DNA of 64,000 bases from Sepioteuthis lessoniana (Eukaryota > Mollusca > Cephalopoda > Myopsida > Loliginidae): positions 37,752,336-37,816,335 of the forward strand of contig OY757934.1 of the NCBI GenBank assembly GCA_963585895.1. Direction: 5' to 3'. The notes under the pieces were generated by a model. That model saw only the letters and a list, made by a program, of their open reading frames with translations, searched no databases and had not been told where the DNA came from. Positions within the stretch are counted from its first letter, which is position 1, and the number at the start of each line of letters is the position of its first letter. Of this stretch, positions 42,605-52,794 are shown piece after piece. A program made the position numbers and the translations under genes.

Positions 42605-43195
42605 CACACACATTCCTATATCATCATCGGTTTCGTAACTTCAGCTGGAGGCATTTGTAGAGGCGCCACTGATGATTCTCTGACAATCATCCGCCATCTA
42701 TCTCTGTTGCGAGTGGCAATTTGTGACTCAACGAAAGATTGGCCTGTTCATTCCCGGCTGTTATCTTTAGACTTCTTATTCTGTCTGCCTGTTTATCATC
42801 CTCTCGGTATTGTGCCTTGCGGGAAAGTTTTTGGCAGGTCTGATGATCTTGTTACATGTCCACACCACAGCATTTTTCTTTTCTTCACTATGTTAAGCAG
42901 GCTGTCCTTTGACCCCAAAGTTGTTGTTAAATTTTTCTGGCTTCTCAGTTCAATGTGTCTTTAGAATTCAGCAGTGAGAATCCACAATTTACTGTTGTAC
43001 AGAAAGTCTGATGTAACAAGTGTGCGTATGTTTTTTTGTTTTTTTTTAATATTAGAGAAATATTTTTATTTTGCCATATGGATTTTATTTTTGTCAGGTC
43101 TGATGTTGATAGCACAATTCTGGCAAGAAATTCTCGTTTCGATCCTTTCATTAACTAACATACTTATTCACGTATTATTTGTCTCGTCATTGTCT
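42605..43195 (-). pseudogene. LINE reverse transcriptase C-terminal relic
   Basis: Minus-strand frames read, in order, SDLTKIKSIWQNKNISL, SKLWILTAEF, KKRKMLWCGHVTRSSDLP, REWTGQSFVESQIATRNRDR and WRMIVRESSVAP. This is the familiar end of invertebrate LINE polyproteins (LTKLK-IWK-KNI; SWTLTAEL; RKL-W-GHV-R; REWTG; R--WR). Frameshifts and stops occur, including an A-rich tract at 43030-43050. Not the same lineage as the 50186 element. Confidence 0.78.
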
Positions 43196-43794
43196 ACAAA
43201 TTGGTATCCCCAGTCATTAAGACTGAGTAAAAGGCTCTATATGTATTGAGTATCCAATGATTGTAGCCTTATATGAAGGTTAAGCTTAGGAAATAAGCAT
43301 TCATTTTTATGAGGTGGGCTCCCCATTGTAGTTTAATGTTGATTAAGCTGGTCTCGCTAATCTTTAAGACTGTGTCCCATGATTGTAGCCTTGAGCCAAG
43401 AATAAGCTAAGCATTTATATAACTGCGTATATTTTCCTGTTGTATTACAAGATGTTAATCTAAAAATCTTCTATGTCAGTTTAGTTCTTTACACAAAAAC
43501 TGTTTATTTGTGCATATCTGAATAGGTCAATGTATATTTGCAAATATCCTCAAACATAAGAAAAAGTATATTTATGAGTGTGTATCCATCTATGAATCTG
43601 TGACCACATGTCAGCACAGGTCTCCAAAAGATTGTATTGAAATTGGTAGATGCCCACACCGATCTTTTCTCTCCAAAACAGATATTTTTTTCCAAGGGAC
43701 TTTCGAGGATTCATACTAACATGTGTGTCACAAGAGTCACCAAAATATGGTGGAAAACAGTGTCGAAATTACTTCCAGACGGTTGTCTCTAATT
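43196..43794. other. unrecognised; contains a small tandem duplication
   Basis: CCAATGATTGTAGCCTTATA with AAGCTTAGGAAATAAGCATT (43250-43305) recurs as CCCATGATTGTAGCCTTGAG with AAGCTAAGCATTTATAT (43376-43425). No gene recognised. Confidence 0.45.
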
Positions 43795-43960
43795 TTTTAT
43801 TAAAGGTTGTCCTTCTCCTATATAGGCTGTCTATTAAGGCGAAAGAGTCAAGTCGGCTCCCACATTTCACCCATAATTGGAGCAAAAAAGAAATGCATTC
43901 ATCCTGTTCTTAAAAAAAAGTGAAGTGAACGTCTGAATCTCAACCAGAGTTTGAAATCGT
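43795..43960 (-). mobile_element. SINE B relic
   Basis: Keeps GTTGTCCTTCTCCTATATAG, CCCACATTTCACCCATAATTGG-like blocks and AACCAGAGTTTGAAATCG as a decayed B box. Heavily diverged. Confidence 0.5.
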
Positions 43961-43964
43961 GCTG

Positions 43965-43967
<3 letters not shown>

Positions 43968-44016
<49 letters not shown>
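43968..44016. repeat. (TA)n microsatellite
   Basis: About 24 TA units. Confidence 0.95.
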
Positions 44017-44020
<4 letters not shown>

Positions 44021-44307
44021 AGTTTTCGGATGTCCGTAAGAAGCGCAGTATAAAAACTAAAAAGTGTGATTACTCACGATACTATGAAAATAATTACGTT
44101 TTATACGATAAAAGGAAATATTGCTACAATCTTTAGACAGGACAGAAATAATTTCGTGACAAGCTCTACCATTAAATAAGTGTGACAATGTGCAGCGCCG
44201 GAAGAACAAAAGAAAAAGATGAATGAAGTAAGGTTTAGGTGGAGAAGAAATAACGAATGTCTACTCAAGTGAAATGAAGAATAAAGAAAGGAGGCAAGAA
44301 AAAATAG

Positions 44308-44310
<3 letters not shown>

Positions 44311-44348
<38 letters not shown>

Positions 44349-44350
44349 TC
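44311..44350. repeat. compound (TA)n(TG)n microsatellite
   Basis: About 13 TA units followed by 6 TG units. Confidence 0.94.
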
Positions 44351-44384
44351 ATAATATATTACCTAGTATGCAGGCGCAAAAAGA

Positions 44385-44575
44385 TAATTGTGATTTCTGT
44401 GTAGACTGTGTTTCACTTTGTGCTTATACCCATGGGAAAGATATGAATCCATCTCTTCTTTCATCAGTTATGTGTTGAATACTAAGGCAGATTTAGTACT
44501 AAAGACTTGGCAGATCAACTCATCCAGAGCAAGGAAATCTCTGAATTCAATCTGAGGTTCATTATTGCACCTTTT
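44385..44575 (+). mobile_element. SINE B relic
   Basis: Order preserved: TGTGCTTATACCCATGGGAA, TATGAATCCATCTCTTCTTT, AAGGCAGATTTAGTACTAAA, GGAAATCTCTGAATTCAATC. The head is missing. Confidence 0.6.
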
Positions 44576-44744
44576 TTTTATCAGCTTATCCAAAAGATAT
44601 AGCTAATTCTACACAAGCCTTCATTGCATTAAGTATATCAACTGTAATGTAGACTAACGGTTCAGATCTAATTAAACTGTTAGGCCCTCATGCATCGAGA
44701 TCGGTGGAAGAGCTCATTAACTAATGGGAACATTTTCACATATA

Positions 44745-44990
44745 TCTATATCTATGTGTGCGCGCATGCGTGTGCATGTGTGTGCATGTGTGTTAAGAAT
44801 TTTCCCATGAGTTGAAGTTTCATGTTTTGTACTCAATCATCTGATGGGAAAAAGTTTTTTTCATCTGATGATTGTGTGTAACACATGAAACTCCGAGTAA
44901 CGGATTGAGCTAAGTGGGAACATAATTTTGATATTTCAGGATTTGAACTTGCTACACTATAATACCACTGAGCTCTAAAAAGGCCTTGTG
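44745..44990 (-). mobile_element. tRNA-headed SINE with a strong internal hairpin
   Basis: On the minus strand the head has TTTTTAGAGCTCAGTGGTAT (A-box region) and GCAAGTTCAAATCCTGAAAT (B box). Downstream, 44817-44894 forms a hairpin: GTTTCATGTTTTGTACTCAA..CATCTGATG pairs with CATCTGATGATTGTGTG..CACATGAAAC around a short T/A-rich loop. The 3' side ends in TGTG/CATG-rich sequence. A separate family from SINE A, B and C; only one copy seen. Confidence 0.6.
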
Positions 44991-45283
44991 TCACAATTCA
45001 TACTGGCAAGGAGATGAAAAAATATCACCCTAGGTAAAATAATGAATGAGGCTTTGCAGACGGGCCACACACTTGTCGGCCATGTTGGATGGTACGCAGA
45101 CCGGCAAGTGAAGTTTCGTTCGCCTGGTCTTGCTCGTTAGCTGAGATGGTGTCTCTTTGGCCTCAGGGGTCCCTCTCCTCAGGCTTTCACCTGGTTCGGT
45201 CGGACCAAGTCTATTGCTTGGTGTCTGAGGAGCCCCAATAAGGAAATGCTGACAGTGCAAACTCCAGCTATTTTATGGACAAG

Positions 45284-45414
45284 ATGTTCTTTGTATGGTA
45301 CAAGTCCTAGTATCGCAGTTTCAAAGTGAAGTGTGTATTTATGCACGATTATGCCCCTTTTACATGTATCTAAGTGAATTTTTGAGCATAAATGTTTTAC
45401 TGGGGAGATGATAA
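45284..45414. repeat. 131-bp copy of the MITE interior
   Basis: Matches 42053-42183 with one mismatch and no gap, same orientation, 3,231 bp away. The MITE terminal repeats are not present around it; a Tc1 fragment follows at once. Confidence 0.92.
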
Positions 45415-45415
45415 T

Positions 45416-45590
45416 ATAATGGCCACCATCAAGTTCTGATCTGAATCCGATCGAAAATCTATGTTCACTTGTGAAGATGAAACTATTTGAAGGTGGCAAA
45501 CAATATAACAGCAAAGAAGATCTATGGGAAGCAATTAAAACTACCATGTAGGAAATTGAATCTTCTTTTTTAGAAGGGTACATGCGAGAA
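45416..45590 (+). pseudogene. Tc1-like transposase C-terminal fragment
   Basis: Frame reads PPSSSDLNPIENLCSLVKMK then GGKQYNSKEDLWEAIKTTM, a stop, and EIESSF. The SPDLNPIENLW block (third catalytic residue region, DDE type) and LW-AI are typical of Tc1 transposases. The Asp before LNPIENL is retained (SSSDLNP). Only the last 60 codons remain. Confidence 0.82.
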
Positions 45591-45896
45591 AATTGTAAAA
45601 CAGAGAGATGCTCTATGAGGCATAACAAACAAATAAATGATTCTGATAGTCTGAAAATGTACAAAATATCCGACAAAGTCCTAAAATTTATCACGAAAGC
45701 AATTAAAATTTGGTAAGTGGAATTAACTGCAAGAGGACAAACCCTAGAAGAGATGAACATCCAAAGAGGAATCTTCCCGGAGGAATCATTCTGGCAATTG
45801 CAGTTTGAAATAGCAGTGACCCTACTCCAATACATACCAAGGAAGAGCACATGGGGCGACAAATTTACAAAAAAATATTTATCACATTCGATACAT

Positions 45897-46190
45897 GAGG
45901 TGCCCGTAGTGTAATTGTTATCGTCGTAGGAAATGAACACGGCGACACGAGTTCAAATCCTGGACGAAACTGGTTGCATTTCCCATAGCACTAATACCCT
46001 TGGGAAAGGTATTAATCCAATTATTCTCCCTCCAGCTATAGGTAAATAGTAGGACAGACTAGGTTCTTCAGCCTTGGTTCGGCAACTAGTCTAGGAGAAG
46101 GAAAACTCTGAATTCAAACCTGTTAAACTCCACTTAAAACTTGACCTTGTGTCATATCCTGCCCGAGCGGAGGGGTTGGTAAATAGGATG
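45897..46190 (+). mobile_element. SINE B copy inside the LINE RT catalytic region
   Basis: Full-length: GAGGTGCCCGTAGTGTAATT head, B box CGAGTTCAAATCCTGGACGA, 3' end CCCGAGCGGAGGGGTTGGTA. The LINE frame before it ends KFTKKYLSHSIH and after it resumes NVIKIFAKN, so it sits at the position of the Y-M-D-D box. Confidence 0.93.
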
Positions 46191-47289
46191 AATGTCATCA
46201 AGATATTTGCAAAAAATAAAAAAGTAGAGACCCGGATGCAAAAAAGAAAAAAAAATATACAGCCAGGATGTAGAATGGAATTTTCCATTGAAAAATGCAG
46301 GTAATAAAAAGTGGGAAAAGAGAAATTACTGAAGGAACAGAGCTGCCAAATCAAGAAAGAATCATTATTTTTTGTTTTCTTACTGTTTATTTAAAAGAAA
46401 TGAAAGAAAAAAAAAAATGAATATCTCAGAAGAACAAGACAACTTATTGGGACCAAGCTTAGAAGAAGAAATCTTACCAAAGGAATAAACGCCTGGACAG
46501 TTTCCCTTGGAACCGTTCTTAAAATGAACAAGGGAGGAACTCAGAGGAATAGTCTAAAGGACAAGAAAATTGGTGAATATGAACCAGGTGTTACATCAGA
46601 AGGACAACATAGACAGACTGCATGTGTTAAAAAAAGGAGAAAGACAACTCTTCAGCGTTGAGGTTTGCATGGGTGCATCAATATAAGGACTTGAGAACAA
46701 CATTAAAAAGAGTAAAGAAAGACTAATTACAGCAGCCTTAACAACAATGGTGACATAAGAACAAACAGAAAAACAACAAAAACGAAAAAACAGAAATGGA
46801 AAGAGAAACAACAAAATGGATATTTTAAGCGAAGAATCGGTGAGATTGCACACGAGAAGACCAGGACATTGCCAAAGAAAGGAAATCTTAAGAGAGAATA
46901 TGAATCTGTTTTAATAGCAGCGTGAAAACAACTTTATCAGGACTAAATGCATTAAAGCGAAAATCAATAATACGCAACAAAATAATAAGTCTGGGTAATG
47001 TGAACAAAGAGATGACACAGTCATTCACATAATAAGCGTATGCAGTAAACCAACGCAAAAAGAGTATAAGACTAAGCTCGGCTGGGCGTGGAAGATGATT
47101 CACTGGAATTTTGACAGAAATTAAAATTTGACCCAAATACATAATGATGTATACACAAACCAGAATACGTCCTTGAAAATGTGACGCGTAAAATTATCTG
47201 GGATTTTTAAATACAAAGGGATCATCTAATCCCGGCCAGAATACCAGACCTAGTGTTGATCAACAAAAAGCAACCCTAGAGGGATTTGC

Positions 47290-47665
47290 CGTTCCGATGG
47301 ACAAAAGATTGAAAATAAAAGAAAGCAAAAAAAAAATGGACTATCGATTGAAAATAAAAGAAAGCGAAAAAATGGACCCCAAATTAAGAATAAGAGTTAA
47401 CGAAAAAATGGACTATAGATTGAAAATAAAAGAAAGCGAAAAAATGGACCATAGATTGAAAATAAAACAAGCGAAAAAATGGGCTATAGATTGAAAATAA
47501 AAGAAAGCAATAAAAAAAGGACTATAGATTGAAAATAAAAGCGAAAAAATGGACCATGGATTGAAAATAAAAGAAAGCGAAAAAAATGGACGGGTGACTG
47601 AAAATAAAAGAAAGCCAAAAGATTGACCACAGATTGAAAATAAGAAAAAGTGAAAAAATGGAGAC
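47290..47665 (+). repeat. 39-bp minisatellite grown from LINE coding sequence
   Basis: About nine units carrying GATTGAAAATAAAAGAAAGC and GAAAAAATGGAC. In the plus frame from 47297 the units read MDKRLKIKESKKK, MDYRLKIKESEK, MDHRLKIKQ. In the related LINE this segment (K-KESEK-DKYLDLA) occurs once, and after the array the frame resumes with TYLDLAR. Unit length is mostly 39 bp with some shorter units. Confidence 0.85.
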
Positions 47666-47865
47666 ACATATTTGGATCTTGCGAGATAATTAAAAATCTG
47701 AGAAACACGAAGGTGATTGTGATTTTTAAATTATTGTTTGCTTGGAACGGTCTCCGGAATCTTGGAAAAATACTGATGCCGACCACAGCATTTTAATCGA
47801 ATCTAAGAGTCCAGGAGACCTGAGGAAACTTGCTGTCACACGAGTGGAAGACTACCAGCCAATGC

Positions 47866-48433
47866 TGGTTGGTTGGTTGGTTGGATTTTATGGCATATCA
47901 ACCATTGTCGGTTATTTAACGCCAAATCCATTTTAAAAAAAATAGTTCTATTTCAAACAATTCTGTTTAGCAGGAGTACACAGTTTGTCAAAAACATTTC
48001 TATTTTAAGCTATTCAATTTATTCAAACAGTTCTAATTCAGCTAATTCAGTTTAGTATAAGCAAAGAAGTTCTATATTAAACAATTCAATTTAGTGTAAG
48101 TACAGTTTCAATGTCAAAAACAGTTCCATTTCAAACAATTCAGTTTAGCATAAGCACACAGTTTAAATGTAAGTACACTGTTTAATTGACAAAACCACGG
48201 TTTAGTTGTATTTTACCCATAGATAGGACCCTTATCAGTTGCTACCACTCCGGGTCAGAGTGGACCAGGGAGCTATGGCAATAAAGTGGTACTCCGCATT
48301 CCCTAAAGGTCCAGCATCACTTGAACCTCACCCTCAGATTGTTTAGTGTCATATCTAGGACACTCGTTGGGATGGTGGGGTCTTACCCTTCTGCAGAGAA
48401 TCAGTCGGTGTATTCTACAGCTCCAACCGACTG
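47866..48433 (-). repeat. Family H full copy inserted in the LINE end, with target duplication
   Basis: Inverted tail (GGTTGGTTGGTTGGATTTTA, TGGCATATCAACCATTGTCG), middle and head (AGCTCCAACCGACTGGGC). It is bracketed by AGCCAATGCTGG (47854-47865) and AGCCAACGCTGG (about 48436-48447), an imperfect 12-bp target-site duplication. This defines both ends of family H. Confidence 0.9.
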
Positions 48434-48475
48434 GGCAAAGCCAACGCTGGTGTGAAAAACTCTCAAAGATTAAAA

Positions 48476-48752
48476 TAAACAACTGTATGTCAATCCTGCA
48501 GAAACATTTAAAAAGTTAACACTGGCATCAGGAGATTCTGGCCGACCAATCCCTTCACAAATAAAGGAAAAAGGAAAACTGTGTTAATTGGAAACTTACG
48601 ACACTATTTCCCGGAGAAGAAACAACGTCTTCGTTGGTGTTAGGTTAACCGAGACGTGTTTCGAAGATGCTTAAGTTGTTTTGTAATTAATTTGATAAAA
48701 AGTTTTTATACAATCAGTCTCATTACTTAAATCACTTAATAGACCGACCTTG

Positions 48753-48756
<4 letters not shown>
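48476..48756. other. unrecognised sequence
   Basis: Nothing supported between the LINE end and the TA tract. Confidence 0.4.

Positions 48757-48818
<62 letters not shown>
48757..48818. repeat. (TA)n microsatellite
   Basis: About 30 TA units. Confidence 0.96.
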
Positions 48819-48819
<1 letters not shown>

Positions 48820-49189
48820 AACACGTATTTATATTCACTGATCTATACACAGCCAATTATACCAACTTCCACATAGAAAATAAATCTGCATAAATATATT
48901 CTATCATGAAGAGAAAGCGTTGTATATTCACGTAAACACACACTTATTCGTATACAGACATCTATGTATTTATTTATGTAGACCAGCACATTTTTACGCC
49001 TCGTCCTGTCGACATAAACCTAATAATCAATTCTAGTGGCGTCCATGAAAATTTGATTAATTATGCAATTTGTTAATTAACGACTGATCATGGAGAAACG
49101 ACAAAACAGTGGAAGGTTAATTGCAGTATTTTTTGGCTTTCTTTCTGAGCAAAAAATTCCAAATAGATTCATTGAAAATAGACACACAT
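48819..49189. other. unrecognised sequence
   Basis: Nothing supported. AATTAATTATGC/TTAATTAACG sequences near 49055-49085 are homeodomain-type sites but common in A+T-rich DNA. Confidence 0.4.
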
Positions 49190-49320
49190 GAATGTGGACT
49201 GTTACATACGCTGGTAACCGCACATGCGCACTACGCTTCCAAAAATCTGCCATACATAAAAGGAAGTAGATCGGAAGAACGGTCTTTTAAATATATTCAT
49301 TGAATAAATTGTACTCTTAA
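49190..49320 (+). promoter_or_regulatory. promoter- or LTR-like segment
   Basis: CGCACATGCGCA (49218 region) is one base from an NRF1 site. It is followed by CATACATAAAAGG (TATA-like), GGAAGTAG and CGGAAG (ETS-like) and, about 45 bp later, GAATAAATTG (poly(A)-signal-like). TATA followed closely by AATAAA is the order seen in LTRs. No second LTR or coding sequence was found. Confidence 0.25.
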
Positions 49321-49718
49321 ATGGTTTATAAGTATCCAGCTTCCATTTATTGCTTTAAACTAGACGGCTATTTACAGAGAATTTGCTATGTAATCCAATA
49401 ATCATTATATAGGTAATACTTATAATCGTAATGCTATCATCAGCCGACTTCTTTGGATAAATGAGGTAGACCAAATAATTGGGAGACGATTGGAAATATC
49501 TTTGTAGATAACGTGGTACGTGTTCTACTTGATCAACCAGAATCTAATAAATCCGGGATAGCGACAATTTATTTAGAAGTAAGAAATAATAAATTCAAAC
49601 AGTTGATTTTGACTACCATTTTCTTTCACATTAATTTGCCTTCCACTTCAACTCATTCAACTCGTCAATCGACGATAAGAAATAGCAACGTCGATCAAAA
49701 ATAATAAACGAAAATCTC
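49321..49718. other. unrecognised sequence
   Basis: Nothing supported. Confidence 0.4.
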
Positions 49719-49719
49719 T

Positions 49720-49800
49720 CAGCAAGATTCGAACTCGCGTTTCCTTTTTCTTTGGGGGAAGGCTTATTAAACGCTCTATTTATTGCGGCCAAATGCACGC
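49720..49800 (-). mobile_element. tRNA-like SINE head relic
   Basis: Minus strand: TTGGCCGCAATAAATAGAGC (decayed A box in a tRNA-Ser-like D arm) and GCGAGTTCGAATCTTGC (B box). No recognised body follows. Confidence 0.4.
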
Positions 49801-49849
49801 TCAAAGGGTGCATGTAAAAAGTTATGAGTGATTTTTCTCTTTAATTTCA

Positions 49850-50115
49850 GGTTGGCAAGCTTGATTGAAAATCAACTGATTTTTGCCCAAAAGATACCAG
49901 AACTATTATTACCTTATTCCACGAATCTGATTCCTTGTGACTATTTTCAGTTCCCAAAAGTCCTATCTCCATAATCCCCATTTGGAAACTAACGACAGAA
50001 TGAAAGAGGTCATGACGAGTCAAAAGAAGGCAGTTTCCAGGGGGGGTGAACAACGTGTCTGTCAGTTTGTGGCTTTCGAAGGAAAGTATTTTGAAGGAAT
50101 AGTTTATGAAGAGAG
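49850..50115 (+). pseudogene. mariner transposase C-terminal relic
   Basis: One frame gives ELLLPYSTNLIPCDYFQFPK, matching the HPPYSPDLAPCDYFLFPK motif that carries the third catalytic Asp; the next frame continues NPHLETNDRMKEVMTSQKK and then VAFEGKYFEGIV, the usual C-terminal end (FEGKYFEG). One frameshift separates the two parts. It is a different mariner lineage from M1/M2. Confidence 0.75.
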
Positions 50116-50185
50116 AATATTTTGCGTCTTATCTGTTATTAGCTTATTTAATGCTAAATAAAACACCAATGAGAACAACCTATAA

Positions 50186-51682
50186 GTGTCATCATCATCA
50201 TATCGCGCTGGTAGCACGGATATCCCTGACCCTCTCTCACCACTCCTCCCTATCTTTCATCGCCCTAGGCAGGTCTTCAGGACAACATCCCGTATCCTCA
50301 CATAGCTGCTGAATGTATGTTCGTGCTGGTCGTCCTGCTCTTGCACAGCCATGTGTGGGGGTCCATAAGAGTACATCACTTATGAGTTCGTTCCTGCTTC
50401 TCCAGCAGTGTCCTGCATGTCTGGCTCGTCTAACTTGAATAGTTTTCGTGATAGGAGGCAGGTGGCAGTACAGTTGGTGTCTTGTGGGGTGCTGCCGCCA
50501 GGACTTGTTTAAGATTGCACGTAGCATTCTTGTGTAATTACCGTCTAGCTTCTTCTCCAGCCGTTTTGTTAGCGTCCATGTAGTGCAGCCATATAGCAGT
50601 ATCGATGTGACCGCTGCCTGGAAGAAACTGCGTTTCATTTTATCGGTTAGGTCTGATTTCCAAATAATCGATAACCTACTGATAGCTGTCCATGCTTTCG
50701 CTAACCTCGTTTCGATTTCCTTTTCGGTTGATTCGACGCTGCTTCCTAGGTAAGTGAATTTGTCTACTAGTTTAAGAGGGATTCCTTCTAGAGTGGAGAT
50801 GTCCCCCGTTTAGTTATAGCACATATATTCCGTTTTGTGTGCATTAACATAGAGGCCTATGTTTGCTGCTGCTCGTTCCAGACTATGCAGTAGTGTTTCG
50901 GCTTGGTCAGGTGTATTTGCCAGTATCGCTATGTCATCGGCGTAGTCGGCGTTGGTAATTGTTGTTGCGGGGTACCTTCTGCTTCTTTTCTTCGTCAGTT
51001 CGAAGCCATTCTCTTTGATTTTGTCAATCGATGTTCTAAGTACGTAGTCTAGACAAATGATAAAGAGGTACGGAGCCAGCGTGTCCCCTTGTAGTACTCC
51101 TGCTACAATGTCGAAATATTCTGTGTCTCCATCTGGTGATCGTACTTTTACTTTAGTGTTTCTATAGAGAATCTATATTGCCGCTACAGTTTCTTTAGGT
51201 ATGCCGTACGCTAGTAGGATTTGTTCCATCTTTCCTCTGTGAATGGAATCGAAAGCCTTGGTAAAGTCATCAAAAATTAATGTCGCTTGTAGGTTTTTTG
51301 CCCCTACACCTTCAAGGATTCTACGGATGGTTAATATTTGTGAGGTCGTGGATCTGTTCCTTCGGAAGCCATTTTGGTTTTTTCTAAGTACGTTGTCGAT
51401 TTCGGGTTCTATGCGGTTTCGTAGTAGGGCATTGTAGATTTTGGCTGCTATGGATGTAAGTGTTATGCCTCGGTAGTTTTTGGCTAATCCGAGGTCTCCC
51501 TTTTTAGGGAAGGGGAGTATGCATCCTTTCATCCATCTATCTATCGGATTTTGATTGTATACTGCGTTGCAGTGTCGGAGCAATATGTCGTCGAATTGTC
51601 TGGTCTTCCATAGTTCCGGGGGAATTTCGTCCAGCCCTGCAGCTTTCCGATGTGTGCTGTTCCATAATTTAGGCCAGGGGTA

Positions 51683-51683
<1 letters not shown>
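50186..51683 (-). pseudogene. RTE-like LINE, reverse transcriptase half, 5'-truncated
   Basis: The minus frame covers the reverse transcriptase from AAGLDEIPPELWK (start) through FPKKGDLGLAKNYRGITL, NGFRRNRSTTSQ, FDDFTKAFDSIH, DYADDIAIL (catalytic box, about 50935-50955), KFTYLGSSVES, SILLYGCTTWTLTKRLEKK, RARHAGHC and GRPARTYIQQLCEDTGC to the 3' end at (ATG)4. Only a few in-frame stops interrupt it: after TVAAI (51170), in CYN-TGD (about 50812) and after DREEW (50236), so it is comparatively young. The N-terminal endonuclease is absent. The first motif begins straight after a TA tract. Related fragments: 13517, 21400 and 41565. Confidence 0.9.

Positions 51684-51731
<48 letters not shown>
51684..51731. 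repeat. (TA)n microsatellite at a LINE 5' breakpoint
   Basis: About 24 TA units exactly at the truncated 5' end of the LINE on the minus strand. Confidence 0.95.
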
Positions 51732-51735
<4 letters not shown>

Positions 51736-52105
51736 TAATGTCTTCTACGATCGTTATCTTCGCATCATTTGCGTTTATCAAGAAGAAAACCTAATCTTTT
51801 CATGTTATGGTTGCTAAGGAAAAACATGATTCACTAAAGAAGCAGAGAAACCAGCAGGTTTATTTTAATGCAGGTAAATTATGGGTAGAACATAAATAAT
51901 CTCGAAAAAAATCAAGAACAAAATTCCCAGAAACAAACAAAATTTAAAAAACTACTCAGTTAAAAGAAAACGAAAAATAAATCTAGTGATGCTAGCAAAG
52001 GAAAGAAATTTGAAAAAGCGGACAAACGTTTTGTTATTCAGAAACAAAGAAAACTCAGAACGTCATAAATCTTTTAAGCTACAGTGATGTTGCTGACGTT
52101 TTCCT
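51732..52105. other. unrecognised sequence
   Basis: Nothing supported. Confidence 0.4.
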
Positions 52106-52109
52106 TTTC

Positions 52110-52545
52110 TTATAAACTATCAAACACTTACATTTGTTCCTACCTACAGAGGAACGTTACCTCATCGCAGTACTCTGGGTATGTTACTAAAACGTATCCA
52201 GTAGTGAGGCTACGGTTCTTGAGATCAGGAGTCACTCTTTCGTTTTCATTAGCCTCAGGTCCTCTCAAACCTTGACTATTAGTTTCTTTACGGGTCCAAT
52301 CTATGGATCCAATTATCTATTTAAAAATTTTTAGTATTAGATATGTTTACTTAAACCAATATAGTTGCATGTGAACAAATTAGTACTATCATTTGATTGT
52401 TAATTTTGGTTACTTGAAAATATATAGATCTGAAATTATTGGTATTAAATAAGAATACTTGAAACCATATAATTGTATACAAATTATTAGAATTAAGAAT
52501 AGTTAATTAAAGCTCGAAAAAGATTGTTATTGGTTACTTGAAATC
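52110..52545 (+). repeat. Family H copy, tail missing
   Basis: Decayed head (AGTAGTGAGGCTACGGTTCT, CTCAGGTCCTCTCAAACC, GGTCCAATCTATGGATCC) and an A+T-rich middle with about 70-bp units (GGTTACTTGAAA-TATATA, ACTTGAAACCATATAATTG). Confidence 0.55.
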
Positions 52546-52794
52546 ATATAATTGTTTACCCTTCTTCCTCACCCTCATCTACACCCTACTTCTGCCATTA
52601 CTCGCACTATGACACTCACCCTCAAACCACACTTATCCTCAAAGTCGCCCTTACTATTACAGGATCTATCATTGCCTTTCTCACTCCACCATCAGTCTTA
52701 CTATCACTTCTACCTTCACAACACAAGCGCGAGAGTGAAAGTATTTGGGATTCTTAAAGATTTTTTCTATGAAAGCAAGTGATTGGAAATTTTT
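52546..52794. other. C-rich unrecognised stretch
   Basis: Pyrimidine-rich plus strand (CTTCCTCACCCTCATCTACA, CACCCTCAAACCACACTTAT) at 52560-52700, unlike its surroundings; low-complexity CCCTCA/CACTC repeats without a fixed period. Confidence 0.4.

Larger units (their letters stand above)
45640..48475 (+). pseudogene. LINE relic, about 2.8 kb including nested insertions
   Basis: Coding landmarks in order: LKMYKISDKVLKFITKAIKI, RGIFPEE (for RGIFQGD), a SINE B insertion, IFAKNKK, CRMEFSIEKC, EGTELPNQERI, DNIDRLHV, KKSKERLITAA, DDTVIHIISVCSKPTQKEYK, a 39-bp expanded KIKESEK array, TYLDLAR, and a last part split by a family H insertion at 47866-48433, after which GVKNSQRLK closes the frame at about 48475. 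The order matches the reverse transcriptase and C-terminal region of the LINE at 54560-55735. Many stops and shifts; the 5' half is missing. Three later events (SINE B, minisatellite, family H) are superimposed. Confidence 0.8.

Noticed and set aside
45179..45940. 253-codon minus-strand frame
   Set aside because: It runs antisense across the MITE-like block, the Tc1 fragment and the LINE start, all of which read on the plus strand.
49821..49850. Splice acceptor-like TTTTTCTCTTTAATTTCAG
   Set aside because: It precedes a decayed mariner fragment, not a host exon, and such tracts are frequent in A+T-rich DNA.
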